DNA of 64,000 nucleotides, taken from NCBI RefSeq assembly GCF_900103615.1, contig NZ_FNGW01000002.1:310001-374000 (forward strand). The letters are read 5' to 3'. The translations under genes were made by a program, and so were the position numbers. The stretch is from Romboutsia lituseburensis DSM 797. Lineage in GTDB: Bacteria > Bacillota > Clostridia > Peptostreptococcales > Peptostreptococcaceae. The notes beneath the pieces are model-generated. The model saw only the letters and a program-made list of their open reading frames with translations. It was not told the origin of the DNA and searched no databases. Of the stretch, positions 8,486-16,923 are shown in pieces; positions within the stretch are counted from its first letter, which is position 1, and each line of letters begins with the position of its first letter.

Positions 8486-9658
8486 CTATTTTACACAAAC
8501 CCCATCTTCTATCATTTCTATAAATGCTTCAAATCTAGTTCTTAACTGTTCTGTATCAGACTTAGAATAATCAGTTTCTATAGTCATGTATGGTATATGT
8601 TTTTCATTAGTTATAAATTCTTTCATTCTATAACTTTCAACATTAAATGTATGACAAGCTTGAAGTACTACATCTATAACACCATCAACTTCATATTCAT
8701 CTACTAATCTATCTAGCATCTTTACTCTATTATCATTATGCATCATACAAGAACATCCTATATTTAAATACTTTTTAGCTAATGCATCGTATACATCTTC
8801 ATTATTTTCATCAACAAGCTCATCATTGTTTCTTATTGCACCACAAAGTTCATATGCTACTATTGAAGCTCCGCTATCTTCTATCGTCTTTATAATTTTC
8901 TCATTTATTCCTGCTATTGGCGATCCTGTAATTAATATTCTCGGTTTATCTTTATTAACTGGGCAATTTCCATCTTCATATCTTTTTTTCATTGCATCTA
9001 TTAAGTTTCTTAGTTCTGATTTAAGCTCTTCTCTATCGAATTTAAATCCTGATTGATATAATACTTGATGTAACTCCATACCTGTTAAAGCAGATGGTTT
9101 TAATTTGGCTAACTCATAATATTCTTTTAGTAATTTTCTTTCTTCATTCTTGTCTTTTATAGCTAATTTAATATCCTCATCGGTTATAGTCACACCTAAT
9201 AATTTTTCTGTTTCTTCTTTTAATACTCTTATTTCTTCTTTCCAAAGTTTATATGTATATTCTCCTCTTTGCATATTAGGTAAATGCATTACATGAGTAG
9301 GTTTTACCTTAGCTAATTCTTCATACATTTTTTTCTTTCCATCGCAAGTTGTTTCACCTATTAACATATCTGAGAAGTAAAAATAAGGACATGTGTCTGT
9401 TATAGCATGTCCATAACTTGATTTAATTAGTGGGCAAAGATTTCTTGGTAGAACTTTTTCTGCATCTGGAATAGGCTCTTCACTTACACCACAAACTCCA
9501 ACAGTTACAGCACCAGCTGCCATTGGAATCTCCGCTGGAGTATATGTACAAAATGTACCAACCATTTTTTTGCCACTTTCTTTTAATTCTTTCGCTTTTA
9601 TAAATCCATTTCTTCTAGCTTCATTAAAACTATCAAATTTATCTGGTAAATTTATCAT
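8486..9658 (-). CDS. double-cubane-cluster-type reductase, 2-hydroxyacyl-CoA dehydratase family (YjiM-like)
   Basis: A 390-residue protein of the HgdB/FldC/YjiM superfamily. The N-terminal half carries cysteines at 37, 56, 75, 90 and 105 in the family pattern (FCTYTPAEIP, GVCGVSE, NLCPLIKSS, DTCPYF, TTCDGK); the C-terminal half adds GCSCMMH and QACHTFNVE. A single large subunit plus a single ATPase activator is the layout of YjiM/YjiL and of the characterised double-cubane [8Fe-9S] cluster proteins. In contrast, true hydroxyacyl-CoA dehydratases have two different large subunits, and no second one lies nearby. So a CoA-independent reductase of small molecules is the better guess. The physiological substrate is unknown. 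Oxygen sensitivity is expected. Confidence 0.85.
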   Translation of the reverse strand: MINLPDKFDSFNEARRNGFIKAKELKESGKKMVGTFCTYTPAEIPMAAGAVTVGVCGVSEEPIPDAEKVLPRNLCPLIKSSYGHAITDTCPYFYFSDMLIGETTCDGKKKMYEELAKVKPTHVMHLPNMQRGEYTYKLWKEEIRVLKEETEKLLGVTITDEDIKLAIKDKNEERKLLKEYYELAKLKPSALTGMELHQVLYQSGFKFDREELKSELRNLIDAMKKRYEDGNCPVNKDKPRILITGSPIAGINEKIIKTIEDSGASIVAYELCGAIRNNDELVDENNEDVYDALAKKYLNIGCSCMMHNDNRVKMLDRLVDEYEVDGVIDVVLQACHTFNVESYRMKEFITNEKHIPYMTIETDYSKSDTEQLRTRFEAFIEMIEDGVCVK

Positions 9659-9770
9659 AAATATCCCCCTTAAATTATTTTATCCCTCCCTAAATTTTAA
9701 CATTTTTCTTCATCCATTCTTAATGTTTTTTTCTATATCGATTCATCTATATATAGATTTTTTCAATATT

Positions 9771-10697
9771 TTATTCATCCTTTAAAGACATTAATACCTT
9801 AAACATAGTTTTAAGCTCTTCTTCTGTTATTTGATCAAATTTTTCTAGTCTATTAATTATATCTTTTACTACGCTATTTTTATATTCTACTTCATTTTGA
9901 TTTATATTTTCTGGTATTTCTATGTTTATACTATTGTCTTTTTTATCATTGCCATTGTCTATAGCTTGTTCGCCACCTAAAATTTCTATAATATCTTCCT
10001 TTTCATTTTGTTCTTGTAATTCTTCATTTTCCTTTAACATTTCTTGATATTTTAGTTTTTCCTTTTTTATAAAATATGTTGATAGAGTTGATGTCAATGA
10101 ACCTAAAAATCCTATGCCCATTATCATTAAAATAGATGCAACAATGCGTCCTAGTGGTGTAACTGGAGAAATATCTCCATACCCAACTGTAGTTATCGTT
10201 ACAATACTCCACCATAATGCATCTCCTAGACTAATATTTTCTACATATGACATAGTTACAGACCCAGCAAATATAATAACTATGGCTATTCCAACAGTAT
10301 AATTAAAATTATTAGTCTTCATAAATTCAGATAAGTTTTTATTTGACCTTCTTGTTATTGCTAAAATCCTTATTACTTTGCTTAATTCAGATATACGTGC
10401 TATCCGCCCTATAGTAAGTATTCTAATTGCTTTAAAAACTCTAAATATAGAGTATACAGGTATTATAGAAATTAAATCTATAAGGTTTCGTTTTACAAAT
10501 TTTGTTTTATTTTTACTCTTATAAAGCCTTATTACATAATCTGCTACAAATATAATCCATATTATCAAATCTATACTGTTTAATATAAACTGTACCTCAT
10601 AACTTAAATCTAAAGTTAGCTCTAAAACTAAAATTATGGCAATTACTAATGAAAGAATTGCCATAATTGCATTATATATAATATATTTTCTTCTCAT
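9771..10697 (-). CDS. voltage-gated-type potassium channel
   Basis: A 308-residue six-transmembrane channel subunit. S1-S3 occupy about residues 8-85; an S4-like segment with regularly spaced arginines ([18 protein letters not shown]) follows. S5 is at about 135-152, then a pore loop with the K+ selectivity filter TVGYGD (171-175) and S6 at about 183-210. A charged C-terminal cytosolic tail of about 95 residues is rich in Glu and Gln and likely coiled. It would form a tetrameric K+ channel in the membrane. It starts 7 bases after the stop of the nitroreductase gene and has only a weak ribosome-binding site, so translation is probably coupled. Confidence 0.9.
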   Translation of the reverse strand: MRRKYIIYNAIMAILSLVIAIILVLELTLDLSYEVQFILNSIDLIIWIIFVADYVIRLYKSKNKTKFVKRNLIDLISIIPVYSIFRVFKAIRILTIGRIARISELSKVIRILAITRRSNKNLSEFMKTNNFNYTVGIAIVIIFAGSVTMSYVENISLGDALWWSIVTITTVGYGDISPVTPLGRIVASILMIMGIGFLGSLTSTLSTYFIKKEKLKYQEMLKENEELQEQNEKEDIIEILGGEQAIDNGNDKKDNSINIEIPENINQNEVEYKNSVVKDIINRLEKFDQITEEELKTMFKVLMSLKDE

Positions 10698-10703
10698 GTT
10701 AGA

Positions 10704-11459
10704 TTAATAGAAAATATAGCTTCCGTTTTCATTATGCCAATTTCCCACATATCCCTCTTTTTTTGCACCTAGTTCAAAATGTAACATGCTAATACCTAAA
10801 TCAATATCTTCATATCCATGATTTTTACTATCTATTATAGCGTTGACTCTTCCATCATTAACTTCAAATGATATTTCTTTCTTGTTTAGTGCTGATGGAG
10901 CCTTTAATGCAAATTCTGCACCGCTTTCCATCCAAGAATATAAATCTTTTTGATTACTAATTAATAAGTCTCTTATATTTTTATTTTTCTTATTTAAATT
11001 TTTTACTACTTTTTCTTTTATAGATAACTCTTTTGGAGTATGTCCTATTACAATTATACACACTAGATCTTCATTATCTCTAAGCTTTATATACGTTTCA
11101 CATAATGATTTATCGTATGTTCCTCCTACCCAACAAGATCCAAGCCCTAATGAAGTAGCTTGTAAAACAATCATTTCTCCATAATATCCAACTTTTTGTT
11201 TATAATTTTCTATATCTTTATTAGCCACTAAGGCTACAAATGAATTAACTCCGCTTATCATTCCATAAGAAGCTTTAAACCCACTTATACACTGTTTCCC
11301 ATTTTTAATAAACTGTATGTTTAATTTGCTCTCTTCATTTATCTCCTCGATTAACTTTATAATCGATAATATATCAGTATCATTTAATTCTTTTTCTAAA
11401 TACGTACGTCTTGATTTTCTGATATTTATAGATTCTATCCAATGATCTCTTAATTCCAT
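10704..11459 (-). CDS. nitroreductase family protein (TM1586-type)
   Basis: A 251-residue FMN-dependent nitroreductase-like protein. N-terminal IRKSRRTY is the FMN-binding arginine motif (RxSxR), and GLGSCWVGG in the middle is the typical second flavin-contact region. The C-terminal third (SGAEFALKAPSALNKKE and the SKNHGYEDIDLGISMLHFE segment) matches the TM1586 branch, which has a doubled, monomeric-like arrangement. The electron donor is probably NAD(P)H; the substrate is unknown. It is the first gene of a two-gene unit with the K+ channel, which is an odd pairing and could hint at redox-linked control of the channel. Confidence 0.85.
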   Translation of the reverse strand: MELRDHWIESINIRKSRRTYLEKELNDTDILSIIKLIEEINEESKLNIQFIKNGKQCISGFKASYGMISGVNSFVALVANKDIENYKQKVGYYGEMIVLQATSLGLGSCWVGGTYDKSLCETYIKLRDNEDLVCIIVIGHTPKELSIKEKVVKNLNKKNKNIRDLLISNQKDLYSWMESGAEFALKAPSALNKKEISFEVNDGRVNAIIDSKNHGYEDIDLGISMLHFELGAKKEGYVGNWHNENGSYIFY

Positions 11460-11499
11460 AAATTTATATCCTTTCTATTTTTTTATATTTATAGATATA

Positions 11500-11644
11500 T
11501 TATATAGTTTGGATATTTTCTCTAATTATATTTATATCTTTAGATATTTTTTCAAAATCACCTCCTTTTTTAAATTTTCTTGACTGTAATATTTATACCT
11601 ATTGTAACTATTAATAATCCATTTAATATTTTAATATCCTTAAT
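11500..11644 (-). pseudogene. possible small frameshifted membrane protein
   Basis: In the spacer ahead of the nitroreductase gene, an AGGGAGGAG site is followed by an ATT codon (11644) and a frame reading a short hydrophobic helix (LNGLLIVTIGIN). Skipping one base then gives a basic and helical tail (SRKFKKGGDFEKISKD...) to a stop at 11500, about 48 residues in all. The two halves together look like one small single-pass membrane protein with a one-base frameshift. No ATG is available. A second good site, AAGGAGGTG, within it opens only a seven-codon frame. Weakly supported. Confidence 0.25.
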
Positions 11645-11828
11645 TTTTCTCCTCCCTAAATATTACAGACGTATATATGCTTTATGCAATTATACGGTTA
11701 ATTTTAGTATATATTATGCTTTAATTAATTTATAAACTCATCATATAATTTTAATTTTTATTATACTTATAGATAATGTATTTAATTAATGTTAGTATAT
11801 TTATATAAAATTATTTAGGAGGTAACTT

Positions 11829-12335
11829 ATGACTGAAATGAGCCTAAAAGAATTATTCGATGTTGGTGTTAACTTTGAAAGTGCAGTTGGCCAAGGAACA
11901 AAAAATGAAAGAGCTAGAATTCCTAAAAACTATTCTAGAATAATCTTAGAAGAAGATAAAATTGAATTTTTAAAAAACATTGACTTTGAAGTTAATTTTT
12001 TAGTATCTGGCGAAATTTGGTGTCCTGATTTTCAAATTAATGTAAGTATATTAAAAAAATTTTGTGATATAAATTCAAACTTTAATCTCTCGATTATAAC
12101 TATGGCTAGAGGTAAAAAATATTTATCTTCTATATTAAATATCGATAAGGAGAACTTTAAAGGTCCTACAGTGTGTGTACTTGACAAAAACTTTAATCTT
12201 AAAGGCATATTTGAAGAAAGACCTACATCAGTTAAATCAGTTGAAGACTTTGAGTCTATAAAATTAGACTATTATAAAGGTCGATATATACCTGATAGTG
12301 TAAACGATTTTTTCAAAATTTTAAATACTCTCTAA
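11829..12335 (+). CDS. thioredoxin-like protein with a single active-site cysteine
   Basis: A 168-residue cytosolic thioredoxin-fold protein of the Thioredoxin_9 type. The usual WCxxC is replaced by WCPDF (W64-C65-P66-D67), so only the nucleophilic cysteine remains; the segment FLVSGEIWCPD and the following helix fit the fold. With one cysteine it may be a monothiol oxidoreductase or need an external resolving thiol. The start ATG follows TTAGGAGGT. It is monocistronic, ended by a long palindromic terminator. No signal peptide. Confidence 0.75.
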   Translation: MTEMSLKELFDVGVNFESAVGQGTKNERARIPKNYSRIILEEDKIEFLKNIDFEVNFLVSGEIWCPDFQINVSILKKFCDINSNFNLSIITMARGKKYLSSILNIDKENFKGPTVCVLDKNFNLKGIFEERPTSVKSVEDFESIKLDYYKGRYIPDSVNDFFKILNTL

Positions 12336-12346
12336 TCTTTCATATT

Positions 12347-12394
12347 AAAAAAAGAGATAATTAAAATAAATTTATTTTAATTATCTCTTTTTTT
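12347..12394 (+). terminator. Rho-independent terminator
   Basis: A perfect 24-base inverted repeat including seven As and seven Ts at the ends, 12 bases after the thioredoxin-like stop. Confidence 0.85.
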
Positions 12395-12454
12395 AATATT
12401 TTGTCCTAATTATTAATATATTTTATTAATTATAAATATTTTGGAGGGATACAT

Positions 12455-13678
12455 TTGATATTAATTGATTTAAATATTATATCTACACTTATACTTTCTA
12501 TTTCTCTTTTTTTTATCGGAAACTTTTTAAAAAATAAAATAAATTTATTTAACAAATTTTGCATTCCAGCACCTGTAGTTGGAGGCCTTTTGTTTTGTAT
12601 CTTTAATTTGCTTTTAAGATATTTTAATGTTTGTACTATAACTATGAACACTAATCTAATGGGTTATTTAATATGTTTTTTCTTTACTACAGTAGGGCTT
12701 GGAATAAGTCTTTCCATTGTCAAAAAAGGAGGTAAGGAGCTCATTATTTACTGGATACTTTGTGGAGTTTTAGCATTTTCGCAAAATATATTAGCACTTT
12801 TATTATCTAAACTAACTAATATAAATCCTCTTTTAGGTCTTATGTGTGGAACAATATCCATGGTAGGTGGACATGGATCTGCTGCTGCATTTGGATCTAC
12901 AATAGAAGGACTTGGAATAGATAATGCTATTAGTGTAGGAATAGCTGCTGCCACTTTCGGGCTCATATTTGCTGGTTTATTAGGTGGTCCTGTTGCAAAA
13001 TATCTTATAGAAAAAAATAATTTATCTTCAAAATTATATACTTCAAATTTAAAATTATTAAAAAATAATAATGCTAATAATCTCTCTATAACTCCCTCTA
13101 ATTCATATAAACTAGATGTTTTATCTTTTTTAGAGCAAATTTTAATTATTTTAATTTGCATAAGTGTAGGAGAATTTATATCTAAGATTGTTTTTAATAC
13201 TACTAATATATTAATTCCAAGTATAACAGGATGTATGATAATTTCAGTATTTTTAAGAAATATAAATGATAAAATAAATTTTGTTAATTTTGACTTTAAT
13301 GTAATTGAATTATTAAGCGAAATTTCTTTAGGGTTATTTTTGACTATGGCCCTTATGAGTATAGATTTATTTAAACTTTCTAATTTATTTGGACCTATTG
13401 TTTTAATAGTTATTTCCCAAGCTATATTTATAGTTTTATTTTCTGTATTTGTAGTCTTTAAAGCTTTAGGTAAAAATTTAGATGCTGCTATTATGGTAAG
13501 TGGAATAATTGGACATTGTTTAGGTGCTACACCCAACGCATTAGCTAATATGCATTCAGTAAGTGGTTCTTACGGTTATTCTGAAAAGGCATTTATAGTA
13601 GTTCCCCTTGTTGCTGCATTTTTATTAGACATTTTCACTATGCCATCGATTATATTCTTCATTAATATATTATCCTAA
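12455..13678 (+). CDS. gltS: sodium/glutamate symporter GltS
   Basis: A 407-residue integral membrane protein of the GltS (ESS) family with about 10-12 hydrophobic helices and two inverted halves. Signature segments are IPAPVVGGLL near residue 42, TTVGLG, the re-entrant loop SMVGGHGSAAAFG, and GHCLGATPNALANM in the second half. It imports L-glutamate with Na+. Translation starts at TTG (12455) behind GGAGGGATA. The family normally has about 400 residues, so it is full length. It is a single gene between two terminators or spacers. A long antisense frame is only a shadow. Confidence 0.9.
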   Translation: MILIDLNIISTLILSISLFFIGNFLKNKINLFNKFCIPAPVVGGLLFCIFNLLLRYFNVCTITMNTNLMGYLICFFFTTVGLGISLSIVKKGGKELIIYWILCGVLAFSQNILALLLSKLTNINPLLGLMCGTISMVGGHGSAAAFGSTIEGLGIDNAISVGIAAATFGLIFAGLLGGPVAKYLIEKNNLSSKLYTSNLKLLKNNNANNLSITPSNSYKLDVLSFLEQILIILICISVGEFISKIVFNTTNILIPSITGCMIISVFLRNINDKINFVNFDFNVIELLSEISLGLFLTMALMSIDLFKLSNLFGPIVLIVISQAIFIVLFSVFVVFKALGKNLDAAIMVSGIIGHCLGATPNALANMHSVSGSYGYSEKAFIVVPLVAAFLLDIFTMPSIIFFINILS

Positions 13679-13761
13679 CTAATAAATCTCTATCTTTTAG
13701 TGATTAAATAATAAAAAAATTGTCATACTATTTAATATAGTTATTTTTAGGAGGTAATTTT

Positions 13762-14067
13762 ATGCAAAGTAATCTAAATTGTGCAGATAGTACATGCGCT
13801 TTTAATAAATCTGGTAATTGCTATGCATCTCATATTAAAATTGAAGGATTTGATGCTTATATAACACCTGAAACTTATTGCGATAGTTTTAGAGATGCTC
13901 ATTCATTTAATTTGTCAAGTTTTGATGATCATTCATCTTTGACAGGAACTCAAAATATATCTTGCTCTGCTATTAACTGTAAATACAATTTTAGCGGTGG
14001 TTGTGGTGCTAGTCACGTTCAAATTAACTTAGAAAATGATAGTTGTGAAACATTCCAAGCTAAATAA
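13762..14067 (+). CDS. tandem DUF1540 protein
   Basis: A 101-residue protein with two copies of the DUF1540 cysteine pattern: residues 4-43 (C7, C12, C19, C40, in NCADSTCAFNKSGNCYASHI) and 65-97 (CSAINCKYNFSGGCGASHV...C). The four-cysteine spacing suggests a small metal-binding or disulfide-rich unit. Function unknown; members are small clostridial and bacillar proteins, some linked to sporulation. Strong TAGGAGG site; ended by a bidirectional terminator. Confidence 0.85.
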   Translation: MQSNLNCADSTCAFNKSGNCYASHIKIEGFDAYITPETYCDSFRDAHSFNLSSFDDHSSLTGTQNISCSAINCKYNFSGGCGASHVQINLENDSCETFQAK

Positions 14068-14098
14068 ACCCAGAGGATAAAATTCCTCTGGGTTTTAA
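14065..14098. terminator. bidirectional Rho-independent terminator
   Basis: Eleven-base GC-rich stem AACCCAGAGGA/TCCTCTGGGTT with TTTT after it, between convergent genes. Confidence 0.85.
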
Positions 14099-14102
14099 AG
14101 TT

Positions 14103-15365
14103 TTAAGCTACTGATTTTATTTTTGCTTCTTGTCCTTCTTCTAATACTCCAAGCTTTTTAGCTACTAGCTTAGTTGTACTTGCTTGTACAATTAAAGTTA
14201 CTAATATAGTCATAAATACAACTGATGATATTATTTCATATCCAGGTATTTTCATAGAAACTATTATCCCTGATAGTGCAGCAGGTATAACACCAGTTTC
14301 TCTAACCCACATCATGAATAGTTTATCTTTAAAAGACCACTTTGCACTTTTATCAAATGATGTAGATACTAAAACTACTAATGGTCTAGCAATAAACATC
14401 AATACTAATACAACAGCTAATGCTGGAGCCCAATATTTTGAAAGTGCAGCTAGATTAACTTGTGTTCCTAGTACTACAAATATAGCCATACGACATAATG
14501 ATCCAACACTATCTCTAAAACAATGCTCTGAATGGAAATCATATTCTGGAACCCAAAGGCCAAATAATTTTTTATTTCCTGCTATTAGTCCTGCTATAAA
14601 TACTGCCATATATCCGCTACCATGTAAAAGTACAGCTACTTCATATGCTAATGCGACTTTTAATATAGACATTATTGGAGCATATGAATGAAATATTCCC
14701 CACTTCTTGTCAGATATTAATACTGAGAATATATACCCCATAGCTACACCAACACTTATTCCTACAACAGTTGATATAACTAATTCTTCTAAGCTTTTTG
14801 CTATTGATAATTGTCCACTTGTTACAACACCTAATAATGTTGATACTAATATGGCTCCTACTGCATCATTGAATGCTGACTCACTAACTACAGTTTGCTT
14901 TATTTTATCTTTTATAGTTACTTGTTTAAATACTGGTATTAAAGCTGCTGGATCTGTTGATGCTATAACAGCACCTAAAAGTAATGCTGTCATTATAGGT
15001 AATCCGAATATTTTTCCAGCAAATATTCCAACTACACCAGCTGATATTATAACTCCAATTGTTGCTAACATACCAACACTTATCTTTACTTTATTTAAAA
15101 CTTTTAAATTTATTTCTCTACCACCCTCATATAATATGAACGCTGAACCAAATGTAAGTATTAAATTATTTTCTATAGGGAAAGACTCTATACTTATTAA
15201 GTTAAGGACTGCTGGTCCAATTATTATTCCTGCAATTAAATATAATATAACGTCTGGCACTTTTATAATTTCACTAACTTTTCCTAATACTATACCCGTT
15301 ATAGCAATAGCCGCAAATATTAATAATAAGTTGTTAGTTGCAATTGCTTCTACTGTATTTTCCAT
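14103..15365 (-). CDS. CPA1-family cation:proton antiporter
   Basis: A 420-residue membrane protein with about 12-13 helices. The motifs of the CPA1 family are present: ASTDPAALIPVF (D138 in the unwound helix) and ESAFNDAVGA with the N166-D167 pair typical of electroneutral antiporters. It exchanges Na+ or K+ for H+ across the cytoplasmic membrane. There is no C-terminal regulatory TrkA domain, so this is the short form. It is transcribed toward the DUF1540 gene and probably is monocistronic, with a GAGGTGAG site. Confidence 0.88.
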   Translation of the reverse strand: MENTVEAIATNNLLLIFAAIAITGIVLGKVSEIIKVPDVILYLIAGIIIGPAVLNLISIESFPIENNLILTFGSAFILYEGGREINLKVLNKVKISVGMLATIGVIISAGVVGIFAGKIFGLPIMTALLLGAVIASTDPAALIPVFKQVTIKDKIKQTVVSESAFNDAVGAILVSTLLGVVTSGQLSIAKSLEELVISTVVGISVGVAMGYIFSVLISDKKWGIFHSYAPIMSILKVALAYEVAVLLHGSGYMAVFIAGLIAGNKKLFGLWVPEYDFHSEHCFRDSVGSLCRMAIFVVLGTQVNLAALSKYWAPALAVVLVLMFIARPLVVLVSTSFDKSAKWSFKDKLFMMWVRETGVIPAALSGIIVSMKIPGYEIISSVVFMTILVTLIVQASTTKLVAKKLGVLEEGQEAKIKSVA

Positions 15366-15661
15366 TTGTACTCACCTCTTGAATTATTAAATTTATGTTA
15401 AATTTTTTCGATAGAACTTATTATATTCCTAACTTTTGACTAAGTCAACTATTTTTGTCGTTATTAAACTATCACGTTTTCTTATGATTCAAATAATTTT
15501 TTTCTATGATTTTCTTATTTATATATATCTATAAGTAGCACATATTGTAAATAACATTTTCCCTTGTAATTTTTTTAATATTTTAATAAGACATGTGATT
15601 ATTTTTTATAAATAAAAATATTTTTTAAAATAATTTTTAAATAGAAAAATTATTTTAAAAT
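15366..15661. other. intergenic spacer without recognised gene
   Basis: About 300 AT-rich bases between the antiporter start and the MarR terminator. It must hold the antiporter promoter; I see no RNA motif or conserved small ORF. Confidence 0.5.
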
Positions 15662-15696
15662 AAAAAAAATAGTATTAAATTTTTTTAATACTATTT
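15662..15696 (-). terminator. Rho-independent terminator of the MarR gene
   Basis: Thirteen-base stem AAATAGTATTAAA/TTTAATACTATTT followed on the minus strand by eight Ts. Confidence 0.75.
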
Positions 15697-15710
15697 GTAA
15701 AAATATTTTA

Positions 15711-16136
15711 TTATGATTTATATACTCTATTTTCATATACTTTTTTCATTAACTTTATATATATTGTTCTTTCTTCATCAGAAAAATCATGAGTAACTTT
15801 ATCAAACCATTCTTTGAATATCCCTCTAAGAGAATTTAATATTTGATTTCCCTTATCACTAAGCGTAAGTTTATATGCTCTTGTATCATTCTCATCTTGA
15901 TTTTTATTTACATAACCTAAATCAACAAGTTTTTTTATTCCTCTTGTAACCATTGCTTTATCTATGTTAAGCTCAGTAGCTATTTCATTTAAATTTATAC
16001 CTTGATTTCTCTCAATTATAAATAAATACTTTAAATTAGCTACTGTAAAACCATATTCTTTTAGTACTGATTCTGCATACTTTCTAAAATCTTTATTTAT
16101 TTCGGTCTTATACCTATTAACCAACTCAAACTCCAA
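15711..16136 (-). CDS. MarR-family transcriptional regulator
   Basis: About 141 residues forming a single winged helix-turn-helix: dimerisation helices at both ends, a recognition region INLNEIATELNIDKAMVTRGIKKL and a wing DENDTRAYKLTLSDKG. MarR proteins bind palindromes as dimers and release them with phenolic or oxidant ligands. A frame from a GTG at 16145 exists, but GAGGTGAG lies just before a TTG at 16136, which I take as the start. The gene runs the same way as the CPA1 antiporter 345 bases downstream; a terminator separates them, so the target is unknown. Confidence 0.85.
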   Translation of the reverse strand: MEFELVNRYKTEINKDFRKYAESVLKEYGFTVANLKYLFIIERNQGINLNEIATELNIDKAMVTRGIKKLVDLGYVNKNQDENDTRAYKLTLSDKGNQILNSLRGIFKEWFDKVTHDFSDEERTIYIKLMKKVYENRVYKS

Positions 16137-16393
16137 ATGTCTCACCTCTATTAACTTATTTATTCTATTATATATGATAGACTCGGTAAATCCAAAAGTT
16201 ATTTACTTTATACGCTAAAAATCTTTTTAAATTATTAATATTAGCCTTTTTTTAGTAAGCTTTATAAACCATATTATATTTTATAAATTTTTTAAATAAA
16301 TTATTAAGTTTATATATTATATTCTACAAATTGTAACTTTTTAAACATTTTTGTCATATTATTTATTAAAAATAAATTTAAAGGGGAATTTTT

Positions 16394-16801
16394 GTGAATG
16401 AAAATAGATTTTATCAGACTTCTATAAATATTTGTAGCACTTGTAATCATTATCCATGTTTTTGCAATTGCAAAACTATTGAAAATAATCAAAATCATAG
16501 TCATTGTGGTTTGAAATCTTGTTCTATCTATTCAGATGAAAACAATTGCAACTTAATAGACGATAGCTATAACTCAAAGATAAATAATTATAAATCTTCT
16601 AATGATAAGAATATTAAATTTCAATGTTGTAAAAAAAGAAAAAATTATTATAAATATAATAATAAATCTAATAAGTGCAAATACTGCTCTAGCGTTAAAT
16701 GTTCTAATAAGTATTATTCTAATAAGAGTTGTAATAATAACCATCAAAATATAGCTTGCTTTGGCTTAGCTTCGTTATTATTATTTGCACTATTTATATA
16801 A
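16394..16801 (+). CDS. Cys/Asn-rich small protein with C-terminal membrane helix
   Basis: A 135-residue protein starting at GTG behind AAGGGG. It is extremely rich in Asn, Ser, Lys, Tyr and Cys, with about 17 cysteines, including CSTCNHYPCFCNC near the N-terminus and CKYCSSVKC near the middle. A hydrophobic helix (ACFGLASLLLFALFI) ends the chain. Low-complexity, cysteine-rich chains with a hydrophobic end are common among spore-coat and exosporium proteins of clostridia, so a sporulation role is a guess. I recognise no family. It is monocistronic before a strong terminator. Confidence 0.55.
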   Translation: MNENRFYQTSINICSTCNHYPCFCNCKTIENNQNHSHCGLKSCSIYSDENNCNLIDDSYNSKINNYKSSNDKNIKFQCCKKRKNYYKYNNKSNKCKYCSSVKCSNKYYSNKSCNNNHQNIACFGLASLLLFALFI

Positions 16802-16876
16802 ATTAACTTTAGTGCTTAAACTAATATTTAAGAATAATTTTTTCAAAATTTTTATTCTTAAGCTGAATAGTAATAT

Positions 16877-16921
16877 AAAAAAGTTGTCTAAAATAAAAAT
16901 ACTATTTTAGACAACTTTTTT
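16877..16921. terminator. bidirectional Rho-independent terminator
   Basis: Nineteen-base stem AAAAAAGTTGTCTAAAATA with its complement, flanked by A and T runs, between convergent genes. Confidence 0.85.
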
Positions 16922-16923
16922 CA

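Noticed and set aside
12748-15390. Long antisense frames over gltS and the CPA1 antiporter (up to 262 codons)
   Set aside because: They mirror hydrophobic genes with clear family motifs on the other strand, have Pro/Thr/Asn-rich shadow composition and no ribosome-binding sites.
16310-16504. 64-codon minus-strand frame near the Cys-rich gene
   Set aside because: Overlaps the start of the plus-strand gene that has a good ribosome-binding site; no family and no site of its own.
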